In this document: positions 29,694-39,037 of the stretch, in pieces
How the letters are laid out: each line of letters begins with the position of its first letter
Position numbering within the stretch: the stretch's first letter is position 1
NCBI RefSeq assembly: GCF_028751545.1
Contig: NZ_CP071867.1
Location: forward strand, 558,001 to 622,000
Length of the DNA: 64,000 bases
Direction: 5' to 3'
Origin: Gilliamella sp. B3022
GTDB taxonomy: Bacteria > Pseudomonadota > Gammaproteobacteria > Enterobacterales > Orbaceae
The notes under the pieces: generated by a model
Databases searched by the model: none
What the model was told of the DNA's origin: nothing
What the model saw: the letters and a program-made list of their open reading frames with translations, nothing else
Translations under genes and position numbers: made by a program

Positions 29694-30404
29694 TTACTTT
29701 CCTAATCGTTTATAAAGTCTTTCAGGACGCCCTATTTTCCCGTGATTGAGTTCAACTACCAATAATTTAGTTTGGACACAATATTCTAAATATCGTCTGG
29801 CTGTAGTTTTACTAATATTTGCTTTTTCGACTATTTGATCTACCGTTTGTGGTTCGTCTATCTTCATAAATAGATCTTTAACTTTTTGTAAAGTAATCTC
29901 TTCAATCCCTTTAGAGTGACGATTGATATCAACAAAATCCTTAGTTTGCAAATTAAACAATTCATCAATACGCCTTTGATTGACATGTTTTTGTAAACTT
30001 TGACGGTATAAAAAAAGCTCAAAACGCTCAAGTGAATGTTTTAATCGTTGATAAGATACCGGTTTAATTAAATAATCAAAAGCACCAAAACGTATAGCTT
30101 TACTGCACGTATCCATATCACTTGCAGCAGTGATAAAAATAACATAACAGTCTAGTTGGTTATTAATAATATACTCAAATAATTCAATACCTTTACCATC
30201 GGGCAGATAATTATCTAGTAAAATTAATGTTGGTTTTAACTTTTCAACCATTATTTTAGCTTCATCTAAATTTGACGCAATCCCAACGACTTTTACTTTG
30301 GTATCCCTCTGAATAAATTCAGCGTTTAATTCTGCTAAAATAGGTTCATCTTCAACAATAAGAACTTTTATGGCCTCTTCTTTATATTCGTTAAGCTCAC
30401 TCAT
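29694..30404 (-). CDS. citB: CitB/DcuR-family response regulator
   Basis: A 236-residue transcriptional regulator of the citrate-fermentation two-component system. The receiver domain (about 1-125) has the acidic pair in VEDE and the phospho-acceptor Asp at about 64 in LILLDNYLPDG. The C-terminal DNA-binding half has a helix-turn-helix TVDQIVEKANISKTTARRYLEYC, as in CitB and DcuR. It is the second gene after the sensor kinase and is divergent from the citrate transporter, which fits control of that operon. Confidence 0.88.
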   Translation of the reverse strand: MSELNEYKEEAIKVLIVEDEPILAELNAEFIQRDTKVKVVGIASNLDEAKIMVEKLKPTLILLDNYLPDGKGIELFEYIINNQLDCYVIFITAASDMDTCSKAIRFGAFDYLIKPVSYQRLKHSLERFELFLYRQSLQKHVNQRRIDELFNLQTKDFVDINRHSKGIEEITLQKVKDLFMKIDEPQTVDQIVEKANISKTTARRYLEYCVQTKLLVVELNHGKIGRPERLYKRLGK

Positions 30405-30422
30405 GCATTTACCTCTTTTTTA

Positions 30423-32012
30423 TTATTTAGGTATAAAAACTGAAAAAATTGTGCCATATGGTGTATTGTCTTCAAATGTAATATAACCATTAGCCTTTTT
30501 TATGTAGGTTGAAACAAGATGCAAACCGATACCATGCTCTTTAGCATCTTGAGAGGTTACGCCTGGTTCGAATATTGATTCTCGAATACTTGCATCTATA
30601 CCACATCCTTGATCACTCACTTCTAATACAATTTCATCCGTTGCATCACTTAGATACAAATAAATCGTTTTATCACCCTGATTATTTTTCAAACACGCAT
30701 TAAAAGCGTTATCAAGTAAATTACCTAGCACTGACATAAACTCGGTTTCAGTGATCAATACAGGTAATGCACTTAATTGACATGCAGGGTCAAAAATTAA
30801 ATTCAAGCCAATTTCATGTGACTTTGAATATTTACCAATTAATAATCCACAAACCGCCGGTATTTTGAAATGTTCAGAAATAAAATCTAAACAGTTTTGA
30901 TTATCCGCCGAATGTAAAGTAATAAAGGATTGCGCTTCTTCATAACGTTTCATATAAATGAGTCCCGATAAAGTCGCCATCCAATTAAGGTGTTCATGCC
31001 GTAAAGCCCGCAAATTATCAATATATTGAGTAACCTGAGTCAATTTCATACTTAATAAATTGATATCATCATAATTGCGAAAAGTGATCACCCAACCTTG
31101 AATTTGATCATCCACAATCACACGAATTCGATTAGCAATGACAATAATATTATTAAAGTAACAAATATAATCATGCACATCTTTTGTCTGATTTTCATTG
31201 CCGTAAAGAAAATCAGTTGATTTGATAACATTGCGTAAATCATGGTTAAGCAAATCTTGATCACTCGCAATGATGTCTAACATATTGCGAGCTGATTGAT
31301 TAATATTGATAATTTTATAATTAAGATCAATGGCGATGATCCCTTCAAAAATAGATTCCATTATTGACTTTTGGCTTTTAACCAGTAAGGCAATCTCTTT
31401 AGGCTCTAAATTAAACATCTGTTTTTTAACTGCTTTTGAAAAAAAGAACGAAAAAACAAACAATGCAAAAAAGAGTAAGGAACAAAAAATGATGATGGGT
31501 ATAAATTGGTTAATATGTAATACATATATATCATCAATCATATAACCAACAGATATAATCCCTATTATTTTACCTTGATCCATAATAGGAGCTTTACCTC
31601 GAAGTGCTAAACCTAACGAGCCTTCGCTAATAGTAACACTGCTCTTTCCTCTTAATACTTCCTTATTATCCCCACCAACCATTGGTGAATATAACTTATT
31701 ATTTGAGGTATGATATAATCGATAAGCTTGTTCATCACCAATAACGATATAGCTGGCATCACTTTGTTCAAAAATATCATTAACTAAATTGGCTAACTCG
31801 ACAGTATCTTTTTCTTTAACATATTTTATTAAACTTGGGATCACAGACAATTCTTTGGCTTGAATTTGTGCTTTTTCACCCAAACTTTTATATAATGTAG
31901 TCTTCGTTGCATTCCATATATAACTTTGTAAAAGTGCGAGCATTATTAAAGAAAAAAGCAAAAGGGACAGAAATAACTTTGTCGCAAAAGATAATTGTAC
32001 TTTTTTTCGCAT
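30423..32012 (-). CDS. citA: CitA/DcuS-family sensor histidine kinase
   Basis: A membrane sensor for citrate or a related carboxylate. Two transmembrane helices (near 10-30 and 170-195) flank a periplasmic PAS-like domain. A cytoplasmic PAS domain follows (about 215-320), then the kinase core with the phospho-accepting His at about 339 in LRHEHLNWMATLSGLIYMK and the ATPase motifs NLLDNAFNACL, DQGCGID and GIGLHLV. The ATG at 32012 has GAG seven bases upstream, so it is preferred over the ATG at 32024. It is co-transcribed with citB and divergent from the citrate transporter. Confidence 0.88.
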   Translation of the reverse strand: MRKKVQLSFATKLFLSLLLFSLIMLALLQSYIWNATKTTLYKSLGEKAQIQAKELSVIPSLIKYVKEKDTVELANLVNDIFEQSDASYIVIGDEQAYRLYHTSNNKLYSPMVGGDNKEVLRGKSSVTISEGSLGLALRGKAPIMDQGKIIGIISVGYMIDDIYVLHINQFIPIIIFCSLLFFALFVFSFFFSKAVKKQMFNLEPKEIALLVKSQKSIMESIFEGIIAIDLNYKIININQSARNMLDIIASDQDLLNHDLRNVIKSTDFLYGNENQTKDVHDYICYFNNIIVIANRIRVIVDDQIQGWVITFRNYDDINLLSMKLTQVTQYIDNLRALRHEHLNWMATLSGLIYMKRYEEAQSFITLHSADNQNCLDFISEHFKIPAVCGLLIGKYSKSHEIGLNLIFDPACQLSALPVLITETEFMSVLGNLLDNAFNACLKNNQGDKTIYLYLSDATDEIVLEVSDQGCGIDASIRESIFEPGVTSQDAKEHGIGLHLVSTYIKKANGYITFEDNTPYGTIFSVFIPK

Positions 32013-32107
32013 AATAACGCTCATATTAAAAATTTAGTATTGACTTTAAGTTTATCACAGCATTAAAAAACATATAGCCTTTAAAACCATAAAAACCACA
32101 CTCAAAG

Positions 32108-32123
32108 TATGATTTAAATCACA
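32108..32123. promoter_or_regulatory. CRP-like site between citA and the citrate transporter
   Basis: TATGA-N6-TCACA matches the CRP consensus TGTGA-N6-TCACA at 9 of 10 positions. It lies about 95 bases upstream of the divergent citA and 72 bases upstream of the transporter start. Catabolite control of citrate fermentation genes is known in enterobacteria. Confidence 0.5.
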
Positions 32124-32194
32124 AAATTAGGTTTAAAATTTTGCAACCATATGCGCCAATTTAGCAATTCAGATTTTTTGGAGAAAAATAAAAT

Positions 32195-33616
32195 ATGGCG
32201 GATCTTAATTCAATCGGGAAAACGCGGACTGAAAAAGAATCAGTATCGAGCTCTGATGAACAAAAACATGATAAATGTTCTCACAATGGGAATCAACAAC
32301 TAACTGGATGGCCATACAATTGGTGGCGGCTTATGGACAATTATAAAATTGGTGTAATCCCGCTTCCATTATTTATAATTGCTGGTATTCTAATTTTTGC
32401 TGAAGTGTTAGTAACTGGTAAATTACCTAGCGAAATTGTTGTGATGGTGGTAACTTGTGCATTCTTTGGCTTCCTATGTGGTGAAATTGGTAAACGTTTA
32501 CCAATCGTTGGGAAAATGGGAGCAGCAGCGATCTGTGCAACCTTCATTCCGTCGGCATTAGTATATTATGGTATTTTGCCAACTCCGGTTGTCGAAGCAA
32601 CAACAAAATTCTACAAAGATACGCACATTTTGTATCTGTACATTTGTTGTATTATCGTTGGTAGTATTATGAATATGGATAAGAAAACGCTTATTCAAGG
32701 ATTCTTAAAAATATTTGGACCAATGGTATGTGGTGAAATTGTTGGAATGTTAGTTGGTGTTGGTGTTGGTTATTTATTAGGTTTATCACCATTTGAAACA
32801 TTCTTCTTCTTGGTATTACCTATTATGGCAGGTGGTGTTGGTGAAGGAGCTATTCCTCTTTCAATCGGATATGCATCAATATTAGGTATGGAACAAGGTG
32901 AGGCGCTTGGCCGTGTATTACCAATCGTTATGTTAGGTGGTTTAACGGGTATTATTTGTGGTGGTATTCTAAACCGTATTGGTAAAGCTTATCCACATTT
33001 AACTGGTAATGGACGATTATTACCGGCTTCAGAAGATGATGAATTAATGGGTGCTAAAAAATCAGCTAAAGCTGAACCTATTATCGATGTAACAACATTT
33101 GCTTCAGGTGTATTATTAGCAGCGATTCTTTATATGGTTGGTATGATTGGTCATAAAGTAACAGGTATTCCAGCTCCGGTAGGAATGTTATTTGCTGCAG
33201 TTTTTGTTAAGTTAGTATCAGGTGTTTCACCGAAAGTATTAAGTGGTTCACAAGTCGTTTACAAATTTTTCCAAACGTCTGTTACCTATCCAATTCTATT
33301 TGCGGTAGGTGTAGCAATCACTCCATGGGATAAAATCGTTGCTGCTTTCACTATTACAAATTTAATTGTTATTGTTTGTACTGTTGTTAGTTTAGTCACC
33401 ACTGGTTTCTTTGTCGCTAAAAAATTAGGTATGTATCCGATAGATGCTGCTGTTATTTCATGTTGTCAAAGTGGTCAAGGCGGAACAGGTGACGTAGCAA
33501 TCTTAACTGCCGCAGAACGTATGGAGTTAATGCCATTTGCTCAAATTGCAACCCGTATAGGTGGTGCAATAAATGTATCAGTGTCATTACTCATTCTCGG
33601 CAATTTCTTAGTTTAG
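32195..33616 (+). CDS. citS: 2-hydroxycarboxylate (citrate/malate) transporter, CitS family
   Basis: A secondary transporter of the 2HCT family for uptake of citrate or malate with Na+ or H+. It has 473 residues and the two characteristic re-entrant loop motifs: GGVGEGAIPLSIGYA in the first half, and QSGQGGTGDVAILTAAERMELMPFAQIATRIGGA in the second. An extra polar N-terminal stretch of about 45 residues, rich in Ser, Glu and Lys, precedes the first helix; GGAG upstream of the ATG supports this long start. The position next to citAB and the lyase genes suggests citrate; the symbol is by context. Confidence 0.88.
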   Translation: MADLNSIGKTRTEKESVSSSDEQKHDKCSHNGNQQLTGWPYNWWRLMDNYKIGVIPLPLFIIAGILIFAEVLVTGKLPSEIVVMVVTCAFFGFLCGEIGKRLPIVGKMGAAAICATFIPSALVYYGILPTPVVEATTKFYKDTHILYLYICCIIVGSIMNMDKKTLIQGFLKIFGPMVCGEIVGMLVGVGVGYLLGLSPFETFFFLVLPIMAGGVGEGAIPLSIGYASILGMEQGEALGRVLPIVMLGGLTGIICGGILNRIGKAYPHLTGNGRLLPASEDDELMGAKKSAKAEPIIDVTTFASGVLLAAILYMVGMIGHKVTGIPAPVGMLFAAVFVKLVSGVSPKVLSGSQVVYKFFQTSVTYPILFAVGVAITPWDKIVAAFTITNLIVIVCTVVSLVTTGFFVAKKLGMYPIDAAVISCCQSGQGGTGDVAILTAAERMELMPFAQIATRIGGAINVSVSLLILGNFLV

Positions 33617-33630
33617 ATTAAAATTTTAAA

Positions 33631-33665
33631 GAGCAACCTTAGTTTATCTAAGGTTGTTCGTTTTT
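33631..33665 (+). terminator. Intrinsic terminator between the citrate transporter and the FAH-family gene
   Basis: A 12-bp stem (33631-33642 with 33648-33659, one G-T pair, core CAACCTTAG/CTAAGGTTG) with a 5-base loop is followed by GTTTTTATTT. It is 15 bases after the citS stop, so downstream cit genes need read-through or their own promoter. Confidence 0.8.
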
Positions 33666-33709
33666 ATTTATAGTTAAATTTAGCATAAAACAGCTTTTAA
33701 GGAGTTTTC

Positions 33710-34555
33710 ATGAAGCTTGTCAGTTATCTTGTCTCTGATCGAGCAAGTTTTGGTCTTCTTACTCACAATGGTATTGTTGATTTAAAAGAAAAATTAGGTA
33801 ATAAATATGCCGATTTAAAATCTCTACTTGCTGATCCAGAAGGACTCTCTGTCGCCAAAACTTATCTTGATGCACCAAGCGACATTGATGAACAAGACAT
33901 TATTTATCTACCTGTTATCCCAAATCCAAACAAAATTTTATGTGTTGGTATGAATTATGCTGAAAAACGCGCGGAATTTAACGAAACTAGCTCAGCACCA
34001 ACGTTATTCGTTCGTTTTCCTGATTCTCAAACAGGGCACAAAACTAATATTATCAAACCAGCTATCACTAACGAATTAGATTACGAAGGTGAATTAGCCA
34101 TTATTATTGGTAAAGCAGGATTTCGTATTAAACCAGAAGAGGCATTATCACATGTAGCTGGCTACAGTTGCTATATGGATGGATCTATCCGTGATTGGCA
34201 ATACACTTGGTTTACTGCCGGTAAAAACTGGCCAAGTACTGGTGCATTTGGTCCATGCATTACAACCAGTGATGAAATTCCTGATCCAAAAGTTTTATCT
34301 TTAACGACTTATCTAAATGGTCAGGAAATGCAGCACGATTCAATTAAAAATCTTGTGCACACCGTACCAGAACTTGTTTCTTACATCAGTACATTTACTC
34401 GTTTATCGCCTGGAGATGTCATCCTCACTGGTTCACCTGGTGGCGTAGGTAAAAAACGTAATCCTCCAGTATTTATGAAAGATGGTGATAAGATTGAAGT
34501 CGAAATTACAGGAATTGGTCGTTTAACCAATTACGTTGTAGCAGAAAGAGGGTAA
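33710..34555 (+). CDS. FAH-superfamily protein in the citrate lyase operon
   Basis: A 281-residue fumarylacetoacetate hydrolase-fold enzyme. The family core shows NKILCVGMNYAEKRAEF, the metal-ligand acids in DYEGELAIIIG and YMDGSIRDWQ, and GDVILTGSPGGVG. Members act on C-C bonds of 2-oxo acids; mammalian FAHD1 decarboxylates oxaloacetate, the product of citrate lyase. A strong AAGGAG precedes the ATG. It is followed four bases later by citC, so it belongs to the cit operon, and no oadGAB genes are nearby. An oxaloacetate decarboxylase or tautomerase role is inference from context; other 2-oxo acid hydrolase or hydratase roles are possible. Confidence 0.8.
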   Translation: MKLVSYLVSDRASFGLLTHNGIVDLKEKLGNKYADLKSLLADPEGLSVAKTYLDAPSDIDEQDIIYLPVIPNPNKILCVGMNYAEKRAEFNETSSAPTLFVRFPDSQTGHKTNIIKPAITNELDYEGELAIIIGKAGFRIKPEEALSHVAGYSCYMDGSIRDWQYTWFTAGKNWPSTGAFGPCITTSDEIPDPKVLSLTTYLNGQEMQHDSIKNLVHTVPELVSYISTFTRLSPGDVILTGSPGGVGKKRNPPVFMKDGDKIEVEITGIGRLTNYVVAERG

Positions 34556-34559
34556 TTTT

Positions 34560-35594
34560 ATGTATGATTTAGTTGATTATACCATCGTTGATATTTCTAA
34601 ATCAGAACAAGACCATCAAGACATTAAGCAATTATTATCTCGATCGGATCTTGATTTAGATTCGCAAGTGACTCTTTTTATGGTTGCAAAAATTAACGAT
34701 AAAATTATTGCTTGTGCAGGTATGGATCGCAATATTATCAAATGTGTTGCCATCGATCCTCAATATCGTGGTAATCAACTAAATCTGACTTTAATGGATC
34801 ACACCATAAAATATGCCAATGAAAACGGCTATTTTCACCTTTTTTTATACACAAAGCCTGAAAATATAGATTTCTTTAAAGGATGCGGTTTTTACCCGAT
34901 TGTTGAAATAACCGATTTAGTTGTCCTAATGGAGAACAATCCAGTCGGAATACAGCTATATTGTAAACAACTCAATGCACAGAAAAAAGAAGGGAAAAAA
35001 ATTGGTAGCATTGTTATGAATGCTAATCCTTTTACTAAAGGTCATCAATACTTAGTACAATATGCGGCAAGTCAATGTGATTGGTTACATGTATTTGTTG
35101 TCAATGAAAATGCCTCGCAATTTTCCTTTGATACACGCTTAAAGTTAGTTAAAGATGGCACAAAGCAGATAAAGAATGTCACTGTGCATGCAAGCTCACC
35201 CTATATTATATCTAGAGCAACATTTCCTACTTATTTCCTAAAAGATAAAACAAAGATTGATCAAGCCTATATGGGTATCGATCTGCTAATTTTCCGAAAT
35301 TATATTGCTCCAAGTCTCAATATCACTTATCGATTTGTCGGGACTGAACCTTTTGATGAGGTGACCAAAGCTTATAACGATGCGATGCGCTATTGGCTTG
35401 AAGATAATACGGTAAGTAATCTACCAGCTATCACAGTTGTAGAAGTTGAACGAATATCCGAAAACAATTGTGTTGTATCAGCTTCATTAGTAAGAAAGCT
35501 ATTAGCAGCTGGGCAATATGAACAGGTAAAAACGTTGGTTCCCCCAACAACATGGGATTATCTTTCGGCTAATTTGGATAAATTTAAAATTTAA
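34560..35594 (+). CDS. citC: [Citrate (pro-3S)-lyase] ligase
   Basis: Acetylates the prosthetic group of citrate lyase with ATP and acetate, which activates the complex. The 344-residue protein has a GNAT-like N-terminal half (about 1-140, KCVAIDPQYRGNQLNLTLMDH) and a nucleotidyltransferase domain with NANPFTKGHQYLVQYAA (the GH of an HxGH-type motif). It lies four bases after the FAH gene and 21 bases before citD. Confidence 0.94.
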   Translation: MYDLVDYTIVDISKSEQDHQDIKQLLSRSDLDLDSQVTLFMVAKINDKIIACAGMDRNIIKCVAIDPQYRGNQLNLTLMDHTIKYANENGYFHLFLYTKPENIDFFKGCGFYPIVEITDLVVLMENNPVGIQLYCKQLNAQKKEGKKIGSIVMNANPFTKGHQYLVQYAASQCDWLHVFVVNENASQFSFDTRLKLVKDGTKQIKNVTVHASSPYIISRATFPTYFLKDKTKIDQAYMGIDLLIFRNYIAPSLNITYRFVGTEPFDEVTKAYNDAMRYWLEDNTVSNLPAITVVEVERISENNCVVSASLVRKLLAAGQYEQVKTLVPPTTWDYLSANLDKFKI

Positions 35595-35615
35595 CACGTT
35601 TTAAAAGGTAAAAAA

Positions 35616-35906
35616 ATGAAAATACAAAAAGAAGCTATGGCTGGGACTCTCGAATCGAGCGATTTGTTAGTTAAAGTCATGCCAAATACGGGGATTGAAA
35701 TTGTTATTAATAGTGATGTTAATAAGCAATTTGGCGATCAAATACGTGAAGTGGTCAATCAGACTTTAAATGATTTGAATGTAACTGATGGTTTAATTAT
35801 TATTGATGATAAAGGCGCTTTAGATTGTGCGATTAGAGCAAGAATTCAATGTGCAGTATTACGCGGTGCAGAAGAAGAGAATTTAGATTGGAGTAAATTA
35901 CTATGA
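35616..35906 (+). CDS. citD: Citrate lyase acyl carrier protein (gamma subunit)
   Basis: A 96-residue acyl carrier subunit that holds the phosphoribosyl-dephospho-CoA arm. The attachment region [17 protein letters not shown] places the modified serine at residue 14, the same position as in enterobacterial Cit[21 protein letters not shown] is the conserved C-terminal part. It overlaps citE by four bases (ATGA). Confidence 0.95.
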   Translation: MKIQKEAMAGTLESSDLLVKVMPNTGIEIVINSDVNKQFGDQIREVVNQTLNDLNVTDGLIIIDDKGALDCAIRARIQCAVLRGAEEENLDWSKLL

Positions 35907-36790
35907 AAAAATTACGTCGCAGCATGTTATTTCTTCCAGGCGCCAATGCCGCAATGTTATCAACATCGTTTGTATACAAACCTGATTCAATCATGTTTGA
36001 CCTTGAGGATGCGGTTTCAATTAAAGAAAAAGACTCAGCACGTCTACTAGTAGCTCAAACATTAAAAATGCCTGTTTATAAAGAACACAATATTGAAACA
36101 GTGGTCAGAATTAACGCACTAAATACACCATTTGGACTTAAAGATTTAGAAGCCGTAGTTCGAGCAGGAGTAGATGTTGTTCGTTTACCAATGACAAACA
36201 GCGCAGAAGATATTCATGAGCTTGAAGCTCACGTTGAACGAATTGAAAAAGAATGTGGGCGTGAAGTCGGCAGTACTAAATTAATGGCAGCCATTGAATC
36301 GGCTCTAGGTGTTGTTAATGCAGTTTCGATTGCTAAATCATCGTCTCGTTTAATTGGTATCGCTTTAGCTGCATTTGACTATCTTGTCGATATGCAAACA
36401 GAAAGAGGCGATGGTACGGAATTGTTTTATGCTCGTTGCGCTGTTTTACATGCAGCTCGTGTAGCGGGTATCGATGCTTTTGATGTTGTCTATTCAAATG
36501 TTAATGACGACGAAGGTTTCTTAAAAGAAGTCAGCCTAATCAAAAAATTAGGATACAACGGTAAATCATTGATTAATCCAAGACAAATTGAGCTTTTACA
36601 CAATGCTTATGCTCCTACTGCGAGTGAAGTAGAAAACGCTAAAAAAGTAGTTGAAGCAGCTGAAGAAGGTGAAAGAAAGGGGCTTGGAGTTGTTTCTTTG
36701 AATGGCAAAATGATTGATGCACCAATTATTACTCGTGCTCAAAAAATCATTGAACTAGCAAAATACTCCGGTGTACGTAAAGAAATTTGA
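35903..36790 (+). CDS. citE: Citrate lyase beta subunit (citryl-CoA lyase)
   Basis: A TIM-barrel lyase that cleaves the citryl-thioester to oxaloacetate and acetyl-thioester. [43 protein letters not shown] is the family's N-terminus, with the Mg2+-site acids in the LEDAV region and in [11 protein letters not shown]. It is 295 residues long, close to the enterobacterial subunit (about 300). Its start overlaps the citD stop. Confidence 0.96.
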   Translation: MKKLRRSMLFLPGANAAMLSTSFVYKPDSIMFDLEDAVSIKEKDSARLLVAQTLKMPVYKEHNIETVVRINALNTPFGLKDLEAVVRAGVDVVRLPMTNSAEDIHELEAHVERIEKECGREVGSTKLMAAIESALGVVNAVSIAKSSSRLIGIALAAFDYLVDMQTERGDGTELFYARCAVLHAARVAGIDAFDVVYSNVNDDEGFLKEVSLIKKLGYNGKSLINPRQIELLHNAYAPTASEVENAKKVVEAAEEGERKGLGVVSLNGKMIDAPIITRAQKIIELAKYSGVRKEI

Positions 36791-36802
36791 TAGGATTGAA
36801 AT

Positions 36803-38332
36803 ATGACAACTTCTATAAACCAAAAAATTGATGATTTATTAAAACAGCATCCTGATCTTAAAAATATCACACCATTTACTGATGCTAATGCAACAACACC
36901 ATATTTAAAAGATGAGTCTAAATATACTCGTAAATTATGTGATTCTATTGAACAAGCAATTAAAAATTGTGAATTACGTGACGGTATGACCATATCTTTC
37001 CATCACGCTTTCCGTGAAGGTGATAAGGTTATCAATAAAGTTGTAGAGACAATTAGTCAATTAGGCATTAAAAATCTGACTTTAGCATCAAGTTCATTGT
37101 TAAGTTGTAATGCAGCATTAATTCCACATATTGAAGCTGGTGTGATTACTAAAATTTACACCTCTGGATTACGTGGAAAATTAGCTGATGCAATTTCACA
37201 TGGTTTAATGGATAACCCTGTACATATCCATTCTCATGGTGGACGGGTAAAACTTATCCAAAGTGGTGAAATTAATATTGATATCGCATTTTTAGCCGTA
37301 TCTACTGCTGATGAACAAGGTAATGCTAATGGTGTATCAGGTAAGTCACAATGTGGTGCACTTGGCTATGCAATGGTTGATGCACAGTTTGCCAAAAAAG
37401 TGGTTTTACTCACTGAAGATATCGTTGGTTATCCAAATAACCCTGCTAGTATTCGTCAAGATCAAGTTGACTATATTGTTAAAGTTGATGAAGTCGGTGA
37501 CCCAACCAAAATCAGTGTTGGTGCAGCACGTATCACAACCAATCCTCGTGAACTTATGATTGCTCGTTACGCTGCTGATGTTATTGAACATTCTGGTTAT
37601 TTTGAAGATGGCTTCTCAATTCAAACTGGTTCTGGCGCTTCTTCAACAGCCGCAACGCGTTTCCTTGAAAATCGTATGCGCGCTAAAAATATCACAGCCT
37701 CATTTGCTTTAGGTGGCATTACAGCAAGTATTGTTGATTTACATGAAAAAGGATTGGTTAAACGTTTATTAGATACCCAAAGCTTTGACGGTGCAGCAGG
37801 ACAATCTTTAGGCCGAAATAAAGATCATATTGAAGTCTCAACCAATGTTTATGCTAACCCAGCTTCTAAAGGGGCAAGCGTTGATGAATTAGATATTGTG
37901 ATTTTAAGTGCTTTAGAAATTGACCTTAATTTCAATGTAAATGTATTAACGGGTTCTGATGGCGTAATGCGCGGAGCATCTGGTGGTCACTGTGATACCG
38001 CTGCTGGAGCAAACTTAACAATTATTGTTGCGCCATTAATTCGCAGCCGTATCCCAACAGTAATTAAAAATGTAACCACGCTGGTAACTCCAGGTGAAAG
38101 CGTTGATGTACTAGTGACTGATCATGGTATTGCAGTGAACCCTAATCGTCCAGAAATTGCTGAACGTTTAAAAGCAGCTAATTTACCAGTGATGAGCATT
38201 GAAGAACTTTATCAACGAGCGGTTTCCTTAACAGGTGAACCAAAACCAATCGAATTTGAAGATAAAATTGTAGGTATCGTTCATTTCCGTGATGGTTCTG
38301 TTATTGATGTAGTTCGTCAAGTTAAAGATTAA
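36803..38332 (+). CDS. citF: Citrate lyase alpha subunit (citrate CoA-transferase)
   Basis: A 509-residue class I-like CoA transferase that exchanges acetate for citrate on the acyl carrier. Visible segments include DGMTISFHHAFREGDKVINKV, TSGLRGKLADAISHG, the IHSHGGRVKLIQSGE stretch and SDGVMRGASGGHCDTAAGANLTI. It starts 12 bases after citE. A large hairpin lies just after its stop, before citX. Confidence 0.96.
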   Translation: MTTSINQKIDDLLKQHPDLKNITPFTDANATTPYLKDESKYTRKLCDSIEQAIKNCELRDGMTISFHHAFREGDKVINKVVETISQLGIKNLTLASSSLLSCNAALIPHIEAGVITKIYTSGLRGKLADAISHGLMDNPVHIHSHGGRVKLIQSGEINIDIAFLAVSTADEQGNANGVSGKSQCGALGYAMVDAQFAKKVVLLTEDIVGYPNNPASIRQDQVDYIVKVDEVGDPTKISVGAARITTNPRELMIARYAADVIEHSGYFEDGFSIQTGSGASSTAATRFLENRMRAKNITASFALGGITASIVDLHEKGLVKRLLDTQSFDGAAGQSLGRNKDHIEVSTNVYANPASKGASVDELDIVILSALEIDLNFNVNVLTGSDGVMRGASGGHCDTAAGANLTIIVAPLIRSRIPTVIKNVTTLVTPGESVDVLVTDHGIAVNPNRPEIAERLKAANLPVMSIEELYQRAVSLTGEPKPIEFEDKIVGIVHFRDGSVIDVVRQVKD

Positions 38333-38347
38333 TGACTCAACGATCTT

Positions 38348-38380
38348 TTATAGCATGGCATAAATAATGTCATGCTATAA
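38348..38380 (+). promoter_or_regulatory. Large intercistronic hairpin between citF and citX
   Basis: A 10-bp perfect stem TTATAGCATG/CATGCTATAA continues inward by four more pairs (one G-T) to a 5-base loop AAATA. It is 16 bases after the citF stop, and the next bases are T-rich (TTCCTTTATT). It could attenuate transcription into citX or shield the 3' end of the upstream mRNA, so less CitX than structural subunits would be made. Confidence 0.6.
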
Positions 38381-38390
38381 TTCCTTTATT

Positions 38391-38948
38391 ATGAATAAAA
38401 TGTTAATTAAATTTGATGATGGCACCCCAATTAGTCTTGAGCAAATGTTATTAGCTAAAGAAAAAAGGGTAGAAAACCAACTAACCGCTATTTCACTTTA
38501 TAAAAAACCTCTTATATCATTAACGTTAGTCATCCCAGGTCCAATAAAAAGTAGTAGTGGAGCGCATTATCTATTTCAAGAAGCGATCGCCGCGTTACAT
38601 CAATTTTTTATTAAAAATAATATACCGTTAATTGAAGAGCAACACTATCATGAGTTAACGGGTTCAGAAGCAATTCTTGTGTTAGATTGCGCTATTGAAA
38701 AACTGAAACAATACTGCATTGATATCGAAAGCCAACATCCATTAGGTCGTTTGTGGGATATTGATGTGATCGATCCAATAACACAAAAAAGTGTATCTCG
38801 CTCGCAATTTGAGCTTGCGCCAAGACAATGTTTAGTTTGTGAGAATATCGCTAAAATATGTGGTCGAACAAAACGACACTCTTTCGATGAAATTTTTGCT
38901 GCCATTAAAGAAAAAATAGAAGACTTTCAAAAAAATAATAAAATTTAA
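38391..38948 (+). CDS. citX: Apo-citrate lyase phosphoribosyl-dephospho-CoA transferase
   Basis: Transfers the prosthetic group made by CitG onto CitD. The family core appears as ISLTLVIPGPIKSSSGAHYLFQEA and PLGRLWDIDVIDPITQKSVSRSQFELAPRQCLVCENIAKICGRTKRHSFDE. The ATG at 38391 gives 185 residues. An ATG at 38367 lies inside the hairpin and adds non-conserved residues. No good SD is visible, which together with the hairpin suggests low expression. Confidence 0.93.
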   Translation: MNKMLIKFDDGTPISLEQMLLAKEKRVENQLTAISLYKKPLISLTLVIPGPIKSSSGAHYLFQEAIAALHQFFIKNNIPLIEEQHYHELTGSEAILVLDCAIEKLKQYCIDIESQHPLGRLWDIDVIDPITQKSVSRSQFELAPRQCLVCENIAKICGRTKRHSFDEIFAAIKEKIEDFQKNNKI

Positions 38949-38951
38949 CAT

Positions 38952-39028
38952 AATGATAAAGTTGAAGAAACAGAATTGTGTTGAGTTGAAATATCACATC
39001 ATTGTGTAAATTAAACTTTATCATTTTT
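38952..39028. terminator. Long-loop inverted repeat between citX and metB
   Basis: AATGATAAAGTT (38952-38963) is the perfect complement of AACTTTATCATT (39014-39025), with a 50-base loop and TTTT right after it. It lies between the convergent citX and metB genes, where a terminator for either strand would be expected. The long loop makes efficiency uncertain. Confidence 0.4.
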
Positions 39029-39037
39029 ACTAAAATG

